From Peribacillus simplex (GTDB lineage: Bacteria; Bacillota; Bacilli; Bacillales; DSM-1321): 64,000 nucleotides of DNA. The stretch lies in assembly GCF_001542915.1 (NCBI RefSeq), contig NZ_LNNH01000059.1, forward strand, positions 100,660 through 164,659, written 5' to 3'. A program made the position numbers and the translations under genes. Every line of letters begins with the position of its first letter. The first letter of the stretch is position 1. Shown here piece after piece: positions 21,373 to 33,174 of the stretch. Under the pieces are notes generated by a model. The model was given only the letters and a program-made list of their open reading frames with translations. It ran no database searches and had not been told where the DNA came from.

Positions 21373-21406
21373 GGCATCATTCATTTGGATGATGCCTTTC
21401 CTTTTC
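21373..21406 (+). terminator. Terminator after proS
   Basis: GGCATCAT (21373-21380) pairs with ATGATGCC (21389-21396); the tail is TTTCCTTTTC. Confidence 0.8.
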
Positions 21407-21439
21407 GTGCATAAAGATAGGAGTGAATGCTTTGCAGTA

Positions 21440-21448
21440 TGATATAAT
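21440..21448 (+). promoter_or_regulatory. Extended -10 promoter for polC
   Basis: TG-A-TATAAT (21440-21448); the -35 region is poor, as is usual for extended -10 promoters. Confidence 0.6.
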
Positions 21449-21512
21449 AGCCTCTGATATCAAAGTGAAGATGGATAATATCTTAAGAGATAATAGATAG
21501 GGGAGAGAGGAA

Positions 21513-24500
21513 ATGGATCAAAATCCAAATAGCGGTAGAGAGAGATTTCAACTCTTGCTCCAGCAAATGGGCTTGGTTGAGGATGCCTTTGTGAATTTTT
21601 TCATCGGTGCCGAAATTGATAAGCTCTCGATTGAGAGGGAGTCCAAAACATGGCATTTTGCCTTCAATATACCTGCATTAATACCTTGCAGCGTTCATAC
21701 AAGATTTGCCACGCAACTAGCGAGTACTTTTTCCCATATTGCCAAGGTGACCTTCAGCTTGAATGTGGCCAATCCGCAAGTGACGGAACAACTGATTAAA
21801 GAATATTGGAAGAATTGTATTGGGGAGCTCGAAGGCATGTCGCCTGCCCTTTTGTCGCTTCTGAATGAACAAGAGCCCGCAGTCAATGGATATAAGCTGA
21901 TCGTAAGTGCCCGAAATGATACAGAGGCAGGCCAGTTGAAACGGAAATACTCCGGCATCATTTCGAATATATACCAAACCTTTGGCTTTCCTCCGCTGAC
22001 CTTGGAGGCGGAAGTGAAGGAAACGGTATCGAATCCTGATTACCAGAAATTCTTGGAAGAGAAACAAAAAGAAGACGCGGAAAAGGGCCTTGCTGCATTA
22101 GTGGAAATGCAGAAGAAGGAATCGGAAAAAGGCAGTGATGATGGCGTATACGATGGTCCCGTTAAAATTGGCTATACGATTAAAGAAGATGCGGATTTCC
22201 GCAGGATCGAACAAATTATCGATGAAGAGCGCAGGATTGCGATTGAAGGCTTCGTCTTTGATGCAGAGGTGCGTGAGCTTCGTAGCGGGCGCAGTCTTTT
22301 GACATTTAAAGTTACCGATTATACAAGTTCGATATTAGTGAAAATGTTTTCGCGTGACAAAGAGGATGCTGCCATTCTTGCCCGTGTGAAAAAAGGGATG
22401 TGGGTACGTGCACAAGGAAGCATCCAAAACGATACATTCGTACGTGACCTGGTGATGATCGCAAATGATATCAATGAAATTTCCAAGCAAGGCCGCCAGG
22501 ATAAGGCTCCTGAAGGGGAAAAACGTGTGGAACTGCACATGCACACGCCGATGAGCCAGATGGATGCAGTGACACCTACGTCCGCACTTGTTGCGCAGGC
22601 TGCAAAATGGGGGCATAGAGCGGTTGCCATCACGGATCATGCAGGTGCACAATCATTCCCTGAAGCTTATAGTGCAGGCAAAAAGAATGGTATCAAAATC
22701 CTTTATGGCGTCGAAGTGAATCTTGTGAATGACGGAGTGCCTATCGTCTATAACGAGGCGCATATATCTTTGGCAGATGCCACCTATGTCGTGTTTGACG
22801 TCGAGACGACAGGACTTTCAGCCGTTTATGATACGATCATCGAATTTGCTGCAGTGAAAATTCATGACGGCGATATCATCGACCGCTTCGAGTCATTTGC
22901 TAATCCGCATCATCCGTTATCGAACACGACGATAGAGTTGACGGGAATCACCGATGACCTTGTCGAAAACGCCCCTGAAGTCGCAGAAGTATTGGAGAAG
23001 TTCAAGGCATGGGCCGGGGATGCAATCCTGGTTGCCCACAATGCTGCTTTCGATATGGGGTTTTTGAATATTGGCTATAAAAACATCGGATATCCTAAGG
23101 CTTCCAACCCTGTCCTGGATACATTGGAGCTTGCCCGATTCCTATACCCGGAGTTTAAAAATCACCGATTAAACACATTGTGCAAAAAGTTCGATATCGA
23201 TTTGACCCAGCATCACAGGGCCATTTATGATGCCGAAGCCACAGGATACCTTATGCTGAAGATGCTGAAGGATGCAATGGCAAAAGAAATTACCCATCAC
23301 GATCAGCTTAATGACAATATGGGTAAAGGAAATGCTTATCAACGTTCCCGCCCATCCCATTGCACATTGATTGCGCAAACGCAGGCAGGACTAAAAAATC
23401 TTTTCAAATTAATATCGATATCACATATTGATTATTATTATCGTGTGCCACGGTTGCCCCGTTCACAGCTCAAGAAATATCGTGAAGGAATCCTGGTCGG
23501 TTCGGGCTGTGATAAAGGGGAAGTATTTGAAGGAATGATGCAAAAGGGCTTCGAGGAAGTCGTCGATATTGCCGAATTTTACGATTATCTTGAAATCCAC
23601 CCGAAGGAAGTTTATCAGCACTTGATTGAGCTGGAGTATGTTCGCGATGATAAATCGTTGGAAACAATCATCTCCAATATCGTCAAGCTTGGTGAAAAAC
23701 TGGACAAACCAGTGGTAGCCACAGGGAATGTTCATTATTTGGATCCCAATGATAAAATTTACCGTAAGATCCTCGTGAATTCACAGGGGGGAGCAAATCC
23801 GCTCAATCGTCACAAGCTGCCCGACGTGCATTTCCGGACTACGGATGAGATGCTGCGGGAGTTTTCCTTCCTTGGCGCCGATAAGGCTAAGGAGGTCGTG
23901 GTGGCGAACACGAATAAAATCGCTGATATGATCGAGGATATCAAGCCTATTAAGGATGAACTATATACACCTAAAATTGAAGGTGCAGAAGAAGAAATGC
24001 GCGAGATGAGTTATGGCATGGCAAGGAAGATATATGGGGACAACCTGCCGGAAATCGTGGAAGCCCGTCTTGAGAAAGAATTGAAAAGCATCATTGGCCA
24101 TGGGTTTGCCGTCATTTACTTAATCTCCCATAAATTAGTTAAAAAATCGCTGAATGACGGGTATCTCGTTGGTTCCAGGGGCTCTGTCGGATCATCCTTC
24201 GTAGCAACGATGACCGAAATCACAGAGGTAAACCCGCTTCCGCCTCATTATGTATGTCCGGAGTGCAAGAAATCCGAATTCTTCAATGACGGATCCGTAG
24301 GTTCCGGTTTTGACCTGCCAGATAAAGACTGTCCGGATTGCGGGATCCCATATACTAAAGACGGCCATGACATTCCGTTTGAAACCTTCCTTGGATTCAA
24401 AGGGGATAAGGTTCCCGATATCGATTTGAACTTCTCCGGTGAATATCAACCGAAGGCCCATAATTATACGAAGGTCCTATTCGGTGAGGAGTATGTATAT

Positions 24501-25835
24501 CGTGCAGGTACGATTGGTACGGTAGCTGAAAAAACGGCTTATGGGTATGTGAAGGGATATTCCGCTGATAACAACATCCACATGCGCGGGGCTGAAACGG
24601 ACCGGCTTGTCGCTGGGTGCACGGGTGTGAAACGGACAACGGGACAGCATCCGGGCGGAATCATCGTCGTGCCGGATTATATGGATATTTATGATTTCAC
24701 CCCAATTCAATTCCCGGCGGATGACCGGAATTCCGAGTGGAAAACGACGCACTTCGATTTCCATTCCATCCATGATAATATTTTGAAACTCGATATACTC
24801 GGACATGATGATCCAACTGTCATCCGTATGCTCCAAGATTTGAGCGGCATCGATCCAAAGACCGTTCCAACGGATGATCCTGAAGTGATGAAAATTTTCA
24901 GCAGCACGGAATCATTGGGAGTGACCGAAGACCAGATCATGTGTAAAACGGGTACACTCGGCATTCCCGAATTCGGGACGCGGTTCGTACGGCAAATGCT
25001 TGAGGATACGAAACCTACCACATTCTCCGAGCTTGTCCAGATTTCGGGACTGTCACACGGTACGGATGTATGGCTGAGCAATGCACAGGAGCTGATTCAC
25101 AACCGGATATGTACACTGAGTGAGGTTATTGGGTGCCGGGATGATATTATGGTTTATCTCATTTATCAAGGACTAGAACCTTCCTTGGCATTCAAGATCA
25201 TGGAATCGGTGCGGAAAGGGAAAGGTCTATCTGAGGAATTCGAAGAGGAAATGCGCAAAAATGAAGTGCCGGAATGGTATATCGATTCATGCAAGAAAAT
25301 AAAATACATGTTCCCGAAAGCCCATGCTGCAGCCTATGTGTTGATGGCTGTCCGGATTGCTTATTTCAAGGTGCATCTGCCCTTATTATATTATGCAGCT
25401 TACTTCACGGTGCGTGCCGATGACTTTGAAATCGACGCCATGACTAGAGGATCGCAAGCGATCAAAGCGAAAATGGAAGAAATCATGGTTAAGGGATTGG
25501 ATGCTTCCACAAAGGAAAAGAATACATTGACCGTTCTTGAATTGGCTTTGGAAATGTGTGAACGCGGCTATGCTTTCGCTAAGGTCGATTTGTACAAATC
25601 CAGTGCGGACCAGTTCATAATTGAAGGAAACACTTTGATACCGCCTTTCAATTCGATCCCAGGCCTTGGTACGAATGCTGCCATCAATATCGTCAACGCA
25701 CGCAAGAATGGTGAATTCCTTTCGAAGGAAGATCTGCAGCAACGGGGGAAAGTTTCCAAGACCATCCTTGAATATCTTGATAAGCAAGGATGCCTGGAGT
25801 CATTGCCTGAACAAAATCAATTATCCTTATTTTAA
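21513..25835 (+). CDS. polC: DNA polymerase III alpha subunit, PolC type
   Basis: Replicative DNA polymerase of low-GC Gram-positives with built-in 3'-5' proofreading. 1440 residues, normal length. Order: N-terminal region, OB fold, PHP domain ([11 protein letters not shown] near 340) split by a DnaQ-type exonuclease (D429 and E431 in [26 protein letters not shown]). A zinc module follows (C915, C918 and CPDC near 940), then the polymerase core with catalytic Asp969 and Asp971 in PDIDLNFS, and the beta-clamp-binding tail QLSLF at the end. SD GGGGAGAGAGG region before ATG 21513. Lies alone between proS and rimP promoters. Confidence 0.99.
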   Translation: MDQNPNSGRERFQLLLQQMGLVEDAFVNFFIGAEIDKLSIERESKTWHFAFNIPALIPCSVHTRFATQLASTFSHIAKVTFSLNVANPQVTEQLIKEYWKNCIGELEGMSPALLSLLNEQEPAVNGYKLIVSARNDTEAGQLKRKYSGIISNIYQTFGFPPLTLEAEVKETVSNPDYQKFLEEKQKEDAEKGLAALVEMQKKESEKGSDDGVYDGPVKIGYTIKEDADFRRIEQIIDEERRIAIEGFVFDAEVRELRSGRSLLTFKVTDYTSSILVKMFSRDKEDAAILARVKKGMWVRAQGSIQNDTFVRDLVMIANDINEISKQGRQDKAPEGEKRVELHMHTPMSQMDAVTPTSALVAQAAKWGHRAVAITDHAGAQSFPEAYSAGKKNGIKILYGVEVNLVNDGVPIVYNEAHISLADATYVVFDVETTGLSAVYDTIIEFAAVKIHDGDIIDRFESFANPHHPLSNTTIELTGITDDLVENAPEVAEVLEKFKAWAGDAILVAHNAAFDMGFLNIGYKNIGYPKASNPVLDTLELARFLYPEFKNHRLNTLCKKFDIDLTQHHRAIYDAEATGYLMLKMLKDAMAKEITHHDQLNDNMGKGNAYQRSRPSHCTLIAQTQAGLKNLFKLISISHIDYYYRVPRLPRSQLKKYREGILVGSGCDKGEVFEGMMQKGFEEVVDIAEFYDYLEIHPKEVYQHLIELEYVRDDKSLETIISNIVKLGEKLDKPVVATGNVHYLDPNDKIYRKILVNSQGGANPLNRHKLPDVHFRTTDEMLREFSFLGADKAKEVVVANTNKIADMIEDIKPIKDELYTPKIEGAEEEMREMSYGMARKIYGDNLPEIVEARLEKELKSIIGHGFAVIYLISHKLVKKSLNDGYLVGSRGSVGSSFVATMTEITEVNPLPPHYVCPECKKSEFFNDGSVGSGFDLPDKDCPDCGIPYTKDGHDIPFETFLGFKGDKVPDIDLNFSGEYQPKAHNYTKVLFGEEYVYRAGTIGTVAEKTAYGYVKGYSADNNIHMRGAETDRLVAGCTGVKRTTGQHPGGIIVVPDYMDIYDFTPIQFPADDRNSEWKTTHFDFHSIHDNILKLDILGHDDPTVIRMLQDLSGIDPKTVPTDDPEVMKIFSSTESLGVTEDQIMCKTGTLGIPEFGTRFVRQMLEDTKPTTFSELVQISGLSHGTDVWLSNAQELIHNRICTLSEVIGCRDDIMVYLIYQGLEPSLAFKIMESVRKGKGLSEEFEEEMRKNEVPEWYIDSCKKIKYMFPKAHAAAYVLMAVRIAYFKVHLPLLYYAAYFTVRADDFEIDAMTRGSQAIKAKMEEIMVKGLDASTKEKNTLTVLELALEMCERGYAFAKVDLYKSSADQFIIEGNTLIPPFNSIPGLGTNAAINIVNARKNGEFLSKEDLQQRGKVSKTILEYLDKQGCLESLPEQNQLSLF

Positions 25836-25876
25836 TGTGGGAACGAGTTCCAAAAAGGAAGAAACAGACATGATAT

Positions 25877-25905
25877 TTGCATAAATATCTTGATTATGGT
25901 ATATT
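25877..25905 (+). promoter_or_regulatory. Sigma-A promoter of the rimP-nusA operon
   Basis: TTGCAT (25877-25882), 17-base spacer, TATATT (25900-25905), with an extended -10 TG at 25897-25898. Transcription should start near 25912, before the hairpin at 25937. Confidence 0.72.
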
Positions 25906-25936
25906 TTTATTGGAAATACTAAGAGGAACCAATGGC

Positions 25937-25968
25937 AAGAGTGGGGAAACCCACTCTTTCGTGTTGTA
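25937..25968 (+). terminator. Weak hairpin terminator/attenuator in the rimP-nusA leader
   Basis: AAGAGTGGG (25937-25945) and CCCACTCTT (25950-25958) close a GAAA tetraloop. The tail TCGTGTTGTATT has an interrupted U-tract. It lies 25 bases after the inferred start site, so it is in the operon leader as well as downstream of polC. Confidence 0.6.
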
Positions 25969-26028
25969 TTGACCATTTAATTTTGAATCCGAAACCAAGC
26001 GCATACAACGCACGTATGGAGGAAACAA

Positions 26029-26502
26029 ATGAGTAAAAAGGTAACGGAAGTTGTAGAGGAATTAGCATTACCAATTCTTGAGGAATTGCAGCTTGAATTA
26101 GTTGAAGTGGAGTATGTGAAGGAAGGTAAAAGCTGGTTCCTTCGAGTATACATTGATAAAGAAACAGGCGTAGATATTGAAGATTGCGGAAATGTGAGTG
26201 AAAAACTCAGTGAAAAGCTTGATGAGGTTGATCCGATTCCACAAAATTATTTTCTCGAAGTTTCATCTCCCGGAGCAGAAAGGCCTCTGAAAAAAGAGAA
26301 GGATTTCCTTAATGCTATCGGTAAAAATGTTTACATAAAAACATACGAGCCCATTTTAGATGAAAAAGAATTCGAAGGAACCCTAACCAGTTTCGATGGT
26401 AAAGAAGTGACGCTGGAAGTCAGGATCAAGACACGAAAGAAAACGATCGTCATACCATTCGAAAAGGTAGCCAAAGCAAGATTGGCCATTACCTTCTCTT
26501 AA
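26029..26502 (+). CDS. rimP: Ribosome maturation factor RimP
   Basis: Assembly factor for the 30S subunit. 157 residues, two-domain family with the usual N-terminal [17 protein letters not shown] and [12 protein letters not shown] segments. SD TGGAGGAA before ATG 26029. First gene of the seven-gene operon ending at rbfA. Confidence 0.97.
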   Translation: MSKKVTEVVEELALPILEELQLELVEVEYVKEGKSWFLRVYIDKETGVDIEDCGNVSEKLSEKLDEVDPIPQNYFLEVSSPGAERPLKKEKDFLNAIGKNVYIKTYEPILDEKEFEGTLTSFDGKEVTLEVRIKTRKKTIVIPFEKVAKARLAITFS

Positions 26503-26544
26503 GTCAAGTAAATCATTCATTAAATATCCGTAAGGGGGATCACC

Positions 26545-27675
26545 ATGGGCAATGAGTTATTGGATGCTCTCTATATTTTAGAAAACGAAAAAGGAATTTC
26601 CAGGGAAGTTTTGATCGACGCGATTGAAGCTGCTCTTATATCGGCATATCGCCGTAACTTTAACCAAGCGCAAAATGTACGTATCGACTTGAATCTTGGT
26701 AAAGGAACGATGCGTGTATTCGCTAGAAAAGACGTTGTTGACGAAGTATTCGATTCGCGTCTGGAAATTTCTGTTGAAGAAGCAAGAGCAATTGATCCCA
26801 ACTATCAGTTAGAGGACGTTGTCGAGATGGAAGTTACGCCTAAGGATTTCGGCCGTATCGCTGCTCAAACTGCGAAACAAGTCGTCACTCAAAGGGTGCG
26901 TGAAGCAGAGCGAGGCATCATTTATGCCGAATTCATCGACCGCGAGGAAGATATCATGACTGGCATCGTTCAACGCCAGGATTCCCGTTTCATCTATGTA
27001 AGCCTAGGAAAAATCGAAGCTTTGCTTCCAGTGAATGAGCAAATGCCGAATGAACAATATAAACCCCATGATCGCATCAAAGTTTTCATCACGAAAGTCG
27101 AAAAGACGTCGAAGGGCCCGCAAATTTTTGTATCCCGCTCACATCCTGGACTTTTAAAACGTTTATTCGAAATCGAAGTGCCTGAAATTTTCGATGGAAC
27201 GGTGGAAATTAAATCAGTTGCCCGCGAAGCAGGCGACCGTTCGAAGATCTCCGTTCACTCCGATAACGAAGAAGTCGATCCTGTCGGTTCCTGTGTAGGG
27301 CAAAAAGGCCAACGTGTTCAGGCCATCGTCAATGAACTGAAAGGCGAAAAAATCGATATTGTCAAATGGTCGGAGAACCCGGTCATTTTCGTAGCGAATG
27401 CTTTAAGTCCTTCCAAGGTCCTTGAAGTCATCGTAAAAGAAGAAGAAAAAGCGACGACCGTCATCGTTCCTGATTATCAATTATCCCTGGCAATTGGTAA
27501 GCGTGGACAAAATGCCCGTTTGGCTGCCAAGCTTACTGGCTGGAAAATTGATATCAAGAGTGAAACGGAAGCACGTGAAGCTGGGATCTATCCAGTGGAA
27601 GAACAAGAATTCCTTTTAAGCAGAGATAGTTATGTTAATGAAGAGGATACAGATTTCGAAGAGGATAACGAGTAA
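26545..27675 (+). CDS. nusA: Transcription termination/antitermination factor NusA
   Basis: Binds RNA polymerase and promotes pausing and intrinsic termination. 376 residues: N-terminal polymerase-binding domain, S1 domain (about 135-200), KH1 ([16 protein letters not shown]) and KH2 ([19 protein letters not shown]). The C-terminus is a short acidic tail, without the extra repeats of enterobacterial NusA. SD AAGGGGGATC before ATG 26545. Confidence 0.98.
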   Translation: MGNELLDALYILENEKGISREVLIDAIEAALISAYRRNFNQAQNVRIDLNLGKGTMRVFARKDVVDEVFDSRLEISVEEARAIDPNYQLEDVVEMEVTPKDFGRIAAQTAKQVVTQRVREAERGIIYAEFIDREEDIMTGIVQRQDSRFIYVSLGKIEALLPVNEQMPNEQYKPHDRIKVFITKVEKTSKGPQIFVSRSHPGLLKRLFEIEVPEIFDGTVEIKSVAREAGDRSKISVHSDNEEVDPVGSCVGQKGQRVQAIVNELKGEKIDIVKWSENPVIFVANALSPSKVLEVIVKEEEKATTVIVPDYQLSLAIGKRGQNARLAAKLTGWKIDIKSETEAREAGIYPVEEQEFLLSRDSYVNEEDTDFEEDNE

Positions 27676-27692
27676 TCCAGAGGTGAAAAAAG

Positions 27693-27968
27693 ATGAATAG
27701 CCGAAAAAAAATCCCGATGCGCAAATGTGTGGCGACAGGCGAAATGAAGCCGAAGAAGGAACTCATCCGCATCGTTCGATCTAAAGAAGGGGAAGTCAGC
27801 CTTGATCCGACCGGAAAGAAATCGGGAAGGGGAGCTTATTTGACTCTTGATCGGGATATTATCGAGCTGGCCAAAAAGAAAAACGTGCTGGCTAATCACC
27901 TTAGTACCCAAATCGATTCTTCCCTTTATGAACAATTGCTTGAATTAGTGAATAAGGAGAAAAACTAA
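27693..27968 (+). CDS. rnpM: RNase P modulator RnpM (YlxR)
   Basis: Small basic YlxR-family RNA-binding protein; the family has been reported to bind RNase P RNA in B. subtilis. 91 residues. [20 protein letters not shown] near the start and [14 protein letters not shown] in the middle are diagnostic. SD AGAGGTG before ATG 27693. It ends 5 bases before the next start. Confidence 0.93.
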   Translation: MNSRKKIPMRKCVATGEMKPKKELIRIVRSKEGEVSLDPTGKKSGRGAYLTLDRDIIELAKKKNVLANHLSTQIDSSLYEQLLELVNKEKN

Positions 27969-27973
27969 ACATC

Positions 27974-28279
27974 ATGACCCAACAACAACAATGGATGTCT
28001 CTATTAGGATTGGCCAATCGAGCACGCAAGCTAATTTCGGGTGAAGAATTAGTGGTTAAAGAGATTAGAAGCGGTAATGCCAAAGTTGTTATTTTATCCG
28101 CGGACGCTTCAAAAAACACTGAAAAAAAAATATCTGATAAGTGCGCATTTTATCAGGTTCCTTTAAAAAGAGTCGAAAGCAGGTCCATGCTCGGCCATGC
28201 GATAGGCAAGGATGCTAGAGTTGCCGTCGCAGTTCTGGATGAAGGTTTTGCACAAAAACTCCGAACGCTGCTCGATTAA
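27974..28279 (+). CDS. rplGA: L7Ae-family ribosomal protein (YlxQ)
   Basis: Kink-turn RNA-binding protein of the L7Ae/L30e family. 101 residues. [19 protein letters not shown] at the start and [18 protein letters not shown] in the middle match the family. The SD AAGGAGA is 13 bases from ATG 27974, rather far. Conserved neighbour of nusA and infB in Bacillus. Confidence 0.92.
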   Translation: MTQQQQWMSLLGLANRARKLISGEELVVKEIRSGNAKVVILSADASKNTEKKISDKCAFYQVPLKRVESRSMLGHAIGKDARVAVAVLDEGFAQKLRTLLD

Positions 28280-28298
28280 ATTTTACGGGGGTGAACGT

Positions 28299-30455
28299 AT
28301 GACAAAATTGCGTGTATATGAATATGCAAAACAAAAGAACGTTTCAAGCAAGGATGTAATAAATAAACTTAAAGAAATGAATATAGAGGTAACAAACCAT
28401 ATGACAGCATTAGACGATTCAACTGTAAATAAATTAAACGATTCAATTAAACCTAAAAACGAAGATAAAAACCAAGCTGCTGAACCGAAAGCTAACGCCA
28501 CCGTTGCAAAATACGAAGCGGAAGCAGATGAGAAAAGCACGGTAAATAAAGAAAAGCTTAAGAAAAAACCACCAGTTAAACCTGTAGGCACGAAAAAACC
28601 GGCAGGCCAGTTTAACCGGAACAGAAATAACAAAAATAAAAATAACAAACAAAGACAACAAGCGCCAGCAGCGCCTGTTACAAAGCGTAAAGAACGGGAA
28701 TTGCCAGAGAAAATTACGTTCTATGAGTCTTTGACCGTCATGGAACTTGGAAAAAAACTTCACCGTGAACCTTCAGAAATCATCAAAAAGCTCTTTATGC
28801 TTGGTGTCATGGCTACAATTAACCAAACCTTGGATAAAGACGCGATTGAATTGATTTGTGCTGAGTACGGTGTAGTGGCTGAAGAGGAAATCCGTGTCGA
28901 CCTAACCGATCTTGAATCATTGGTGACTGAAGATGCTTCTGAAGATTTGATTGAACGTCCGGCCGTCGTAACGATTATGGGACACGTCGACCATGGTAAA
29001 ACGACATTGCTTGATTCAATTCGCCACACTAAAGTGACGGAAGGCGAAGCTGGCGGAATCACGCAGCACATCGGTGCCTATCAAGTCAAAGTAAACGATA
29101 AGAAAATTACATTCCTTGATACGCCAGGACATGCCGCGTTTACAACAATGCGTGCCCGTGGTGCTCAGGTTACGGATATCACGATCCTGGTCGTTGCAGC
29201 GGATGATGGCGTTATGCCTCAAACGGTTGAAGCCATCAACCATGCCAAAGCGGCTGAAGTTCCAATTATCGTAGCTGTAAACAAAATGGATAAAGAAGCG
29301 GCGAACCCAGACCGCGTTATGCAAGAATTGACTGAGCACGGTCTAGTTTCGGAAGCATGGGGCGGAGATACCATTTTCGTACCTATTTCGGCTAAAAACG
29401 GTGAGGGCATCGACAGCTTGCTTGAAATGATCCTGCTTGTAAGTGAAGTGGAGGAGTATAAAGCGAATCCAACTCGTAAAGCAAACGGAACGGTCATCGA
29501 AGCTCGCTTGGATAAAGGACGCGGATCTGTTGCGACATTGCTTGTTCAAAACGGTACGTTGAAAATCGGAGATCCAATCGTTATCGGTAATACGTTCGGA
29601 CGTGTGCGTGCAATGGTCAATGATCTTGGCCGCCGTGTGAAGGATGCAGGTCCGTCCACACCGGTTGAAATCACTGGATTGAACGAAGTTCCACAAGCTG
29701 GCGATCGTTTCATCGTCTTTGAAGATGAGAAAACGGCCCGTCAAGTTGGGGAAGTTCGTGCGCAAAGGCAGTTGGCTTCACAACGTAATGAAAAATCCCG
29801 TGTAACTTTAGATACATTGTTCGAGCAAATGAAAGAAGGGGAAATTAAGGAATTGAACATCATCTTGAAAGCGGATGTTCAAGGTTCTGCGGAAGCAGTT
29901 GCAGCCTCCCTGAATAAAATAGAAGTGGAAGGCGCTAAAGTGAAGATCATCCACACTGGCGTCGGAGCCATCACGGAGTCTGATATCATCCTTGCCACAG
30001 CTTCCAACGCGATCGTCATCGGATTTAACGTCCGTCCTGACGTGAATGCGAAGCGTGCAGCTGAATCGGAAAATGTCGATGTCCGCCTTCACCGCATCAT
30101 CTATAAAGCGATTGAAGAGATCGAGTCGGCCATGAAAGGGATGCTTGACCCAGAATTCGAAGAAAAAATCATCGGTCAAGCTGAAGTTCGTACAACGTTC
30201 AAAGTATCTAAGGTCGGCACGATTGCCGGTTCATATGTTACTGAAGGAAAAATCACACGCGATAGCGGAATCCGCTTAATTCGTCAAGGTGTCGTCATTT
30301 TCGAAGGTGAAATTGATGCATTGAAACGTTTTAAAGATGACGTTAAAGAAGTGGCAACGAACTATGAGTGCGGGATCACCATTAAAAATTACAATGACCT
30401 TAAAGAAGGCGATGTAATCGAAGCATATGTGATGGAAGAGATCGAGCGTAAATGA
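28299..30455 (+). CDS. infB: Translation initiation factor IF-2
   Basis: GTPase that places fMet-tRNA on the 30S subunit. 718 residues. N-terminal IF2N module, a Lys/Pro/Asn-rich low-complexity linker (about 50-140), then the G domain with GHVDHGKT at 228-235, DTPGHAAF and NKMDK, followed by domains II-IV. ATG 28299 lies 4-6 bases after GGGGGTG; the open frame that begins in ylxQ at 28212 is not a likely start. The stop overlaps ylxP by 4 bases. Confidence 0.98.
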   Translation: MTKLRVYEYAKQKNVSSKDVINKLKEMNIEVTNHMTALDDSTVNKLNDSIKPKNEDKNQAAEPKANATVAKYEAEADEKSTVNKEKLKKKPPVKPVGTKKPAGQFNRNRNNKNKNNKQRQQAPAAPVTKRKERELPEKITFYESLTVMELGKKLHREPSEIIKKLFMLGVMATINQTLDKDAIELICAEYGVVAEEEIRVDLTDLESLVTEDASEDLIERPAVVTIMGHVDHGKTTLLDSIRHTKVTEGEAGGITQHIGAYQVKVNDKKITFLDTPGHAAFTTMRARGAQVTDITILVVAADDGVMPQTVEAINHAKAAEVPIIVAVNKMDKEAANPDRVMQELTEHGLVSEAWGGDTIFVPISAKNGEGIDSLLEMILLVSEVEEYKANPTRKANGTVIEARLDKGRGSVATLLVQNGTLKIGDPIVIGNTFGRVRAMVNDLGRRVKDAGPSTPVEITGLNEVPQAGDRFIVFEDEKTARQVGEVRAQRQLASQRNEKSRVTLDTLFEQMKEGEIKELNIILKADVQGSAEAVAASLNKIEVEGAKVKIIHTGVGAITESDIILATASNAIVIGFNVRPDVNAKRAAESENVDVRLHRIIYKAIEEIESAMKGMLDPEFEEKIIGQAEVRTTFKVSKVGTIAGSYVTEGKITRDSGIRLIRQGVVIFEGEIDALKRFKDDVKEVATNYECGITIKNYNDLKEGDVIEAYVMEEIERK

Positions 30456-30733
30456 TCGTTGGCTCTGTCCAATGTGAATGCATCATCCATGACACCCATT
30501 CATTGAAAGAAAAACGAGCCGTGTTGCAGCGTGTCATGACACGGCTTAAGCAAAAGTTCAATATATCGGTAGCCGAAACCGATTTTCAGGATTTATGGCA
30601 GCGGACAAAGATCACGATCGTAACCGTAACATCCTCAAGGAAGGCTACTGAGAGGGAACTTCAAAATGCCCTTAAATTTCTAGATTCTTTTCCGGAACTA
30701 GAGCGAACAATAACAGATATAGACTGGCTTTAG
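30452..30733 (+). CDS. ylxP: YlxP, DUF503 family protein
   Basis: Small conserved protein, 93 residues, of the family found between infB and rbfA. Begins [20 protein letters not shown], typical of the family. A role in ribosome assembly or function is inferred from its fixed place in the operon. Start ATG overlaps the infB stop (ATGA), indicating coupling. Confidence 0.92.
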   Translation: MIVGSVQCECIIHDTHSLKEKRAVLQRVMTRLKQKFNISVAETDFQDLWQRTKITIVTVTSSRKATERELQNALKFLDSFPELERTITDIDWL

Positions 30734-30751
30734 GGCTATTGAGGTGATATT

Positions 30752-31120
30752 ATGAGCCTTCGTTCAAATCGTGTTGGCGAACAAATGAAAAAAGAGCTGA
30801 GTGAAATTATCGGCCGCAAAATAAAAGACCCAAGGATCGGATTTGTAACCGTAACGGACGTTGCGGTTACAGGAGATCTACAACAGGCAACTGTTTACAT
30901 TTCCGTTCTGGGTGACCAGGAGCAACGGGAAAAAACACTGCAAGGGCTAGCAAAGGCCAAAGGATTCATGCGTTCAGAAATCGGGCAAAGAATCCGTCTT
31001 CGTAAAACTCCTGAGCTGTTTTTTGAATTTGATGAATCGGTCGATTATGGCAATCGCATCGAGTCATTGATTTCCCAAATCAATTCAGAGGATAAACCGG
31101 CTGAAAAAGACGAAGAATAA
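30752..31120 (+). CDS. rbfA: 30S ribosome-binding factor RbfA
   Basis: KH-like assembly factor acting on the 16S 5' region during late 30S maturation. 122 residues. [14 protein letters not shown] at the start, [13 protein letters not shown], and the [18 protein letters not shown]-terminal block. SD GAGGTGAT before ATG 30752. Last gene before a strong terminator. Confidence 0.97.
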   Translation: MSLRSNRVGEQMKKELSEIIGRKIKDPRIGFVTVTDVAVTGDLQQATVYISVLGDQEQREKTLQGLAKAKGFMRSEIGQRIRLRKTPELFFEFDESVDYGNRIESLISQINSEDKPAEKDEE

Positions 31121-31130
31121 GCAAGCAGTA

Positions 31131-31188
31131 AAAAGGAGGCCGACTCAAAAAGTGCTTTGCACTTCTTGAAGTCGGCCCCTTTTTTTTT
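31131..31188 (+). terminator. Long terminator after rbfA
   Basis: A long, nearly continuous hairpin: outer arms GGCCGACT (31138-31145) and AGTCGGCC, inner arms AAGTGC/GCACTT around a TTT loop, followed by about nine T residues. It ends only 25 bases before truB, so truB must rely on read-through or on a promoter that I cannot place. Confidence 0.93.
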
Positions 31189-31213
31189 GAAAATGAATGA
31201 TGAGGTGACAGCC

Positions 31214-32134
31214 ATGAACGGCATTCTTCCATTATGGAAACCAAAGGGAATGACATCCCATGATTGTGTTTTTAAATTAAGAAAGATATTGAAAACAAAA
31301 AAGGTTGGGCATACGGGAACACTTGATCCTGATGTAACAGGGGTTTTGCCGATTTGTATCGGCAGGGCAACGAAAATCGCCGAGTATTTGACAGAAGCCG
31401 GCAAGGCATACGAAGGGGAAGTGACCCTCGGCTTTTCCACGACAACCGAGGATGCAAGCGGTGAAAAAGTCGAGGAGAAAACCATCGATGAAGTAATTAC
31501 GCGGGACCGGGTCCTGGAAGTGCTGGAATCATTGACAGGGAAAATCGAACAGACACCGCCGATGTTTTCAGCTGTGAAGGTGAACGGGAAGAAATTGTAT
31601 GAATATGCCCGTGCAGGTATTGAAGTGGAGAGGCCGACAAGGGAGGTCACCATCTACGATATTACCCTTCTCGATGATCGTACGGAATTCTCCGGAGAAA
31701 CGATTTCTTTTCGCTTTAGCGTCAAGTGCAGCAAAGGAACGTATATCAGGACTCTTGCCGTCATGATGGGTGAAAAACTTGGTATACCTGCCCATATGTC
31801 AGATTTGACCCGGATTGAATCAGCCGGCTTCAAGCTTGATGACTGTTTGACGTTTGCGGAGGTCGAAGCATACATGGAAACTGGACAATCGGATGATTTT
31901 CTATTGCCTTTAGAGCGTGGATTATTTCATTTGCCGAAATGTAAGATTAGTGATAAAGTAGCAAAGAAAGTACTCAACGGTGCGGTATTGGAACAAACAG
32001 GGGATGTTGCTGCCGAAAAAGGGGTGCCCTTTGTGATGGTGGACCCATCCGATAAGGCAATTGCCATTTATCAAGTACATCCGACAAAAGAAGGATTAAT
32101 TAAACCTGTAAAAGTATTGGCACAAGAATCATAG
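31214..32134 (+). CDS. truB: tRNA pseudouridine-55 synthase TruB
   Basis: Makes pseudouridine 55 in the T loop of tRNAs. 306 residues. GHTGTLDPDVTGVLPI carries the catalytic Asp; PPMFSAVKVNGKKLYEYAR and CSKGTYIRTLA follow. ATG 31214 has GAGGTGAC 4-8 bases upstream and fits the family start (MNGILPLWKPKGMTSHD); upstream in-frame starts fall in the rbfA terminator. Confidence 0.97.
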   Translation: MNGILPLWKPKGMTSHDCVFKLRKILKTKKVGHTGTLDPDVTGVLPICIGRATKIAEYLTEAGKAYEGEVTLGFSTTTEDASGEKVEEKTIDEVITRDRVLEVLESLTGKIEQTPPMFSAVKVNGKKLYEYARAGIEVERPTREVTIYDITLLDDRTEFSGETISFRFSVKCSKGTYIRTLAVMMGEKLGIPAHMSDLTRIESAGFKLDDCLTFAEVEAYMETGQSDDFLLPLERGLFHLPKCKISDKVAKKVLNGAVLEQTGDVAAEKGVPFVMVDPSDKAIAIYQVHPTKEGLIKPVKVLAQES

Positions 32135-32167
32135 ACCGTTTTGCCGTCGGAAAGAGGAGATTGAAAG

Positions 32168-33121
32168 GTGAAAGTGATTGCAATAGAGCATCCTCATCAA
32201 TTTAATTCGGATGATTTTCCTGAGCTTGTTATGGCGCTTGGGTTTTTTGATGGGATACATAAAGGCCATCAGATCGTTATACAAACCGCCAAGCAAAAAG
32301 CCGATGAAATGAACCTGAAGTCAGCCGTCATGACATTTGATCCGCATCCTTCTGCAGTCTTGGGAAGGAAAACGGAAAATATCCGCTATATTACCCCGCT
32401 TGAAGATAAGGTGGCTATCATCGAGTCGATGGAGATAGATTATTTATTCATTGTCCATTTCAGCAAGGAGTTCGCTTCGGTATTGCCGGAACGGTTCGTT
32501 GACGAATACATTGTAGGGTTAAATGTCCGCCACGTAGTCGCAGGCTTTGATTATTCATATGGCCGTTATGGTCAAGGTTCGATGGAAGATCTGCCTGTTT
32601 ACGCACAGGGAAGGTTTTCACAGACGGTAGTCGCCAAGCAGACACTCGAAGATGAAAAAGTTAGCTCGACAAGAATCAGGGAGACCCTTGGCAATGGTGA
32701 TTTCATCGATTTTTATCATTTGGCAGGCCGCCGCTTCATAACGAAGGGGCATGTCGTTCACGGTGAAAAAAGGGGCAGGAAGCTAGGATTCCCCACCGCT
32801 AATATAGAGGTGAGCGATGATTACATTTTCCCTGCTTCTGGCGTATATGCTGTCAGGATCAACATAGGCGGCAAATGGTATCATGGAGTCTGCAATGTCG
32901 GTTATAAACCCACGTTCCATGAGGAAAAACCTAAATATCCTACGGTGGAGGTCCATGCATTGGAATTCTCGGGGGATATTTATGGCAGCCAGGTTTCTGT
33001 CGAATGGCATGTTAGACTTCGGAGCGAACAGAAGTTTTCCGGGCTTGAATCATTGGTTGCCCAGATTGAAGCGGACAAGGAGAATGCGATCGCTTATTTC
33101 GCGGAGCTCGAACATAAATAG
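32168..33121 (+). CDS. ribF: Bifunctional riboflavin kinase/FAD synthetase
   Basis: Converts riboflavin to FMN and then FAD. 317 residues. N-terminal nucleotidyltransferase domain with LGFFDGIHKGHQ, C-terminal kinase domain with GEKRGRKLGFPTANIE and NVGYKPTF. Start GTG 32168 behind GAGGAG. Corresponds to B. subtilis ribC. Confidence 0.97.
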   Translation: MKVIAIEHPHQFNSDDFPELVMALGFFDGIHKGHQIVIQTAKQKADEMNLKSAVMTFDPHPSAVLGRKTENIRYITPLEDKVAIIESMEIDYLFIVHFSKEFASVLPERFVDEYIVGLNVRHVVAGFDYSYGRYGQGSMEDLPVYAQGRFSQTVVAKQTLEDEKVSSTRIRETLGNGDFIDFYHLAGRRFITKGHVVHGEKRGRKLGFPTANIEVSDDYIFPASGVYAVRINIGGKWYHGVCNVGYKPTFHEEKPKYPTVEVHALEFSGDIYGSQVSVEWHVRLRSEQKFSGLESLVAQIEADKENAIAYFAELEHK

Positions 33122-33139
33122 AATAACAGAAGACAGGAC

Positions 33140-33168
33140 TTGCAATTTTAGTGAAATGCATGTATTCT
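33140..33168 (+). promoter_or_regulatory. Sigma-A promoter for rpsO
   Basis: TTGCAA (33140-33145), 17-base spacer, TATTCT (33163-33168), starting 19 bases after the ribF stop. Confidence 0.6.
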
Positions 33169-33174
33169 ATTATA

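Noticed and set aside
28212..28298. Upstream extension of infB
   Set aside because: It overlaps ylxQ in another frame and has no SD; ATG 28299 has a good one.
31045..31653. Antisense frame of about 200 codons across rbfA-truB
   Set aside because: It runs through a strong terminator and two well-defined genes on the other strand.
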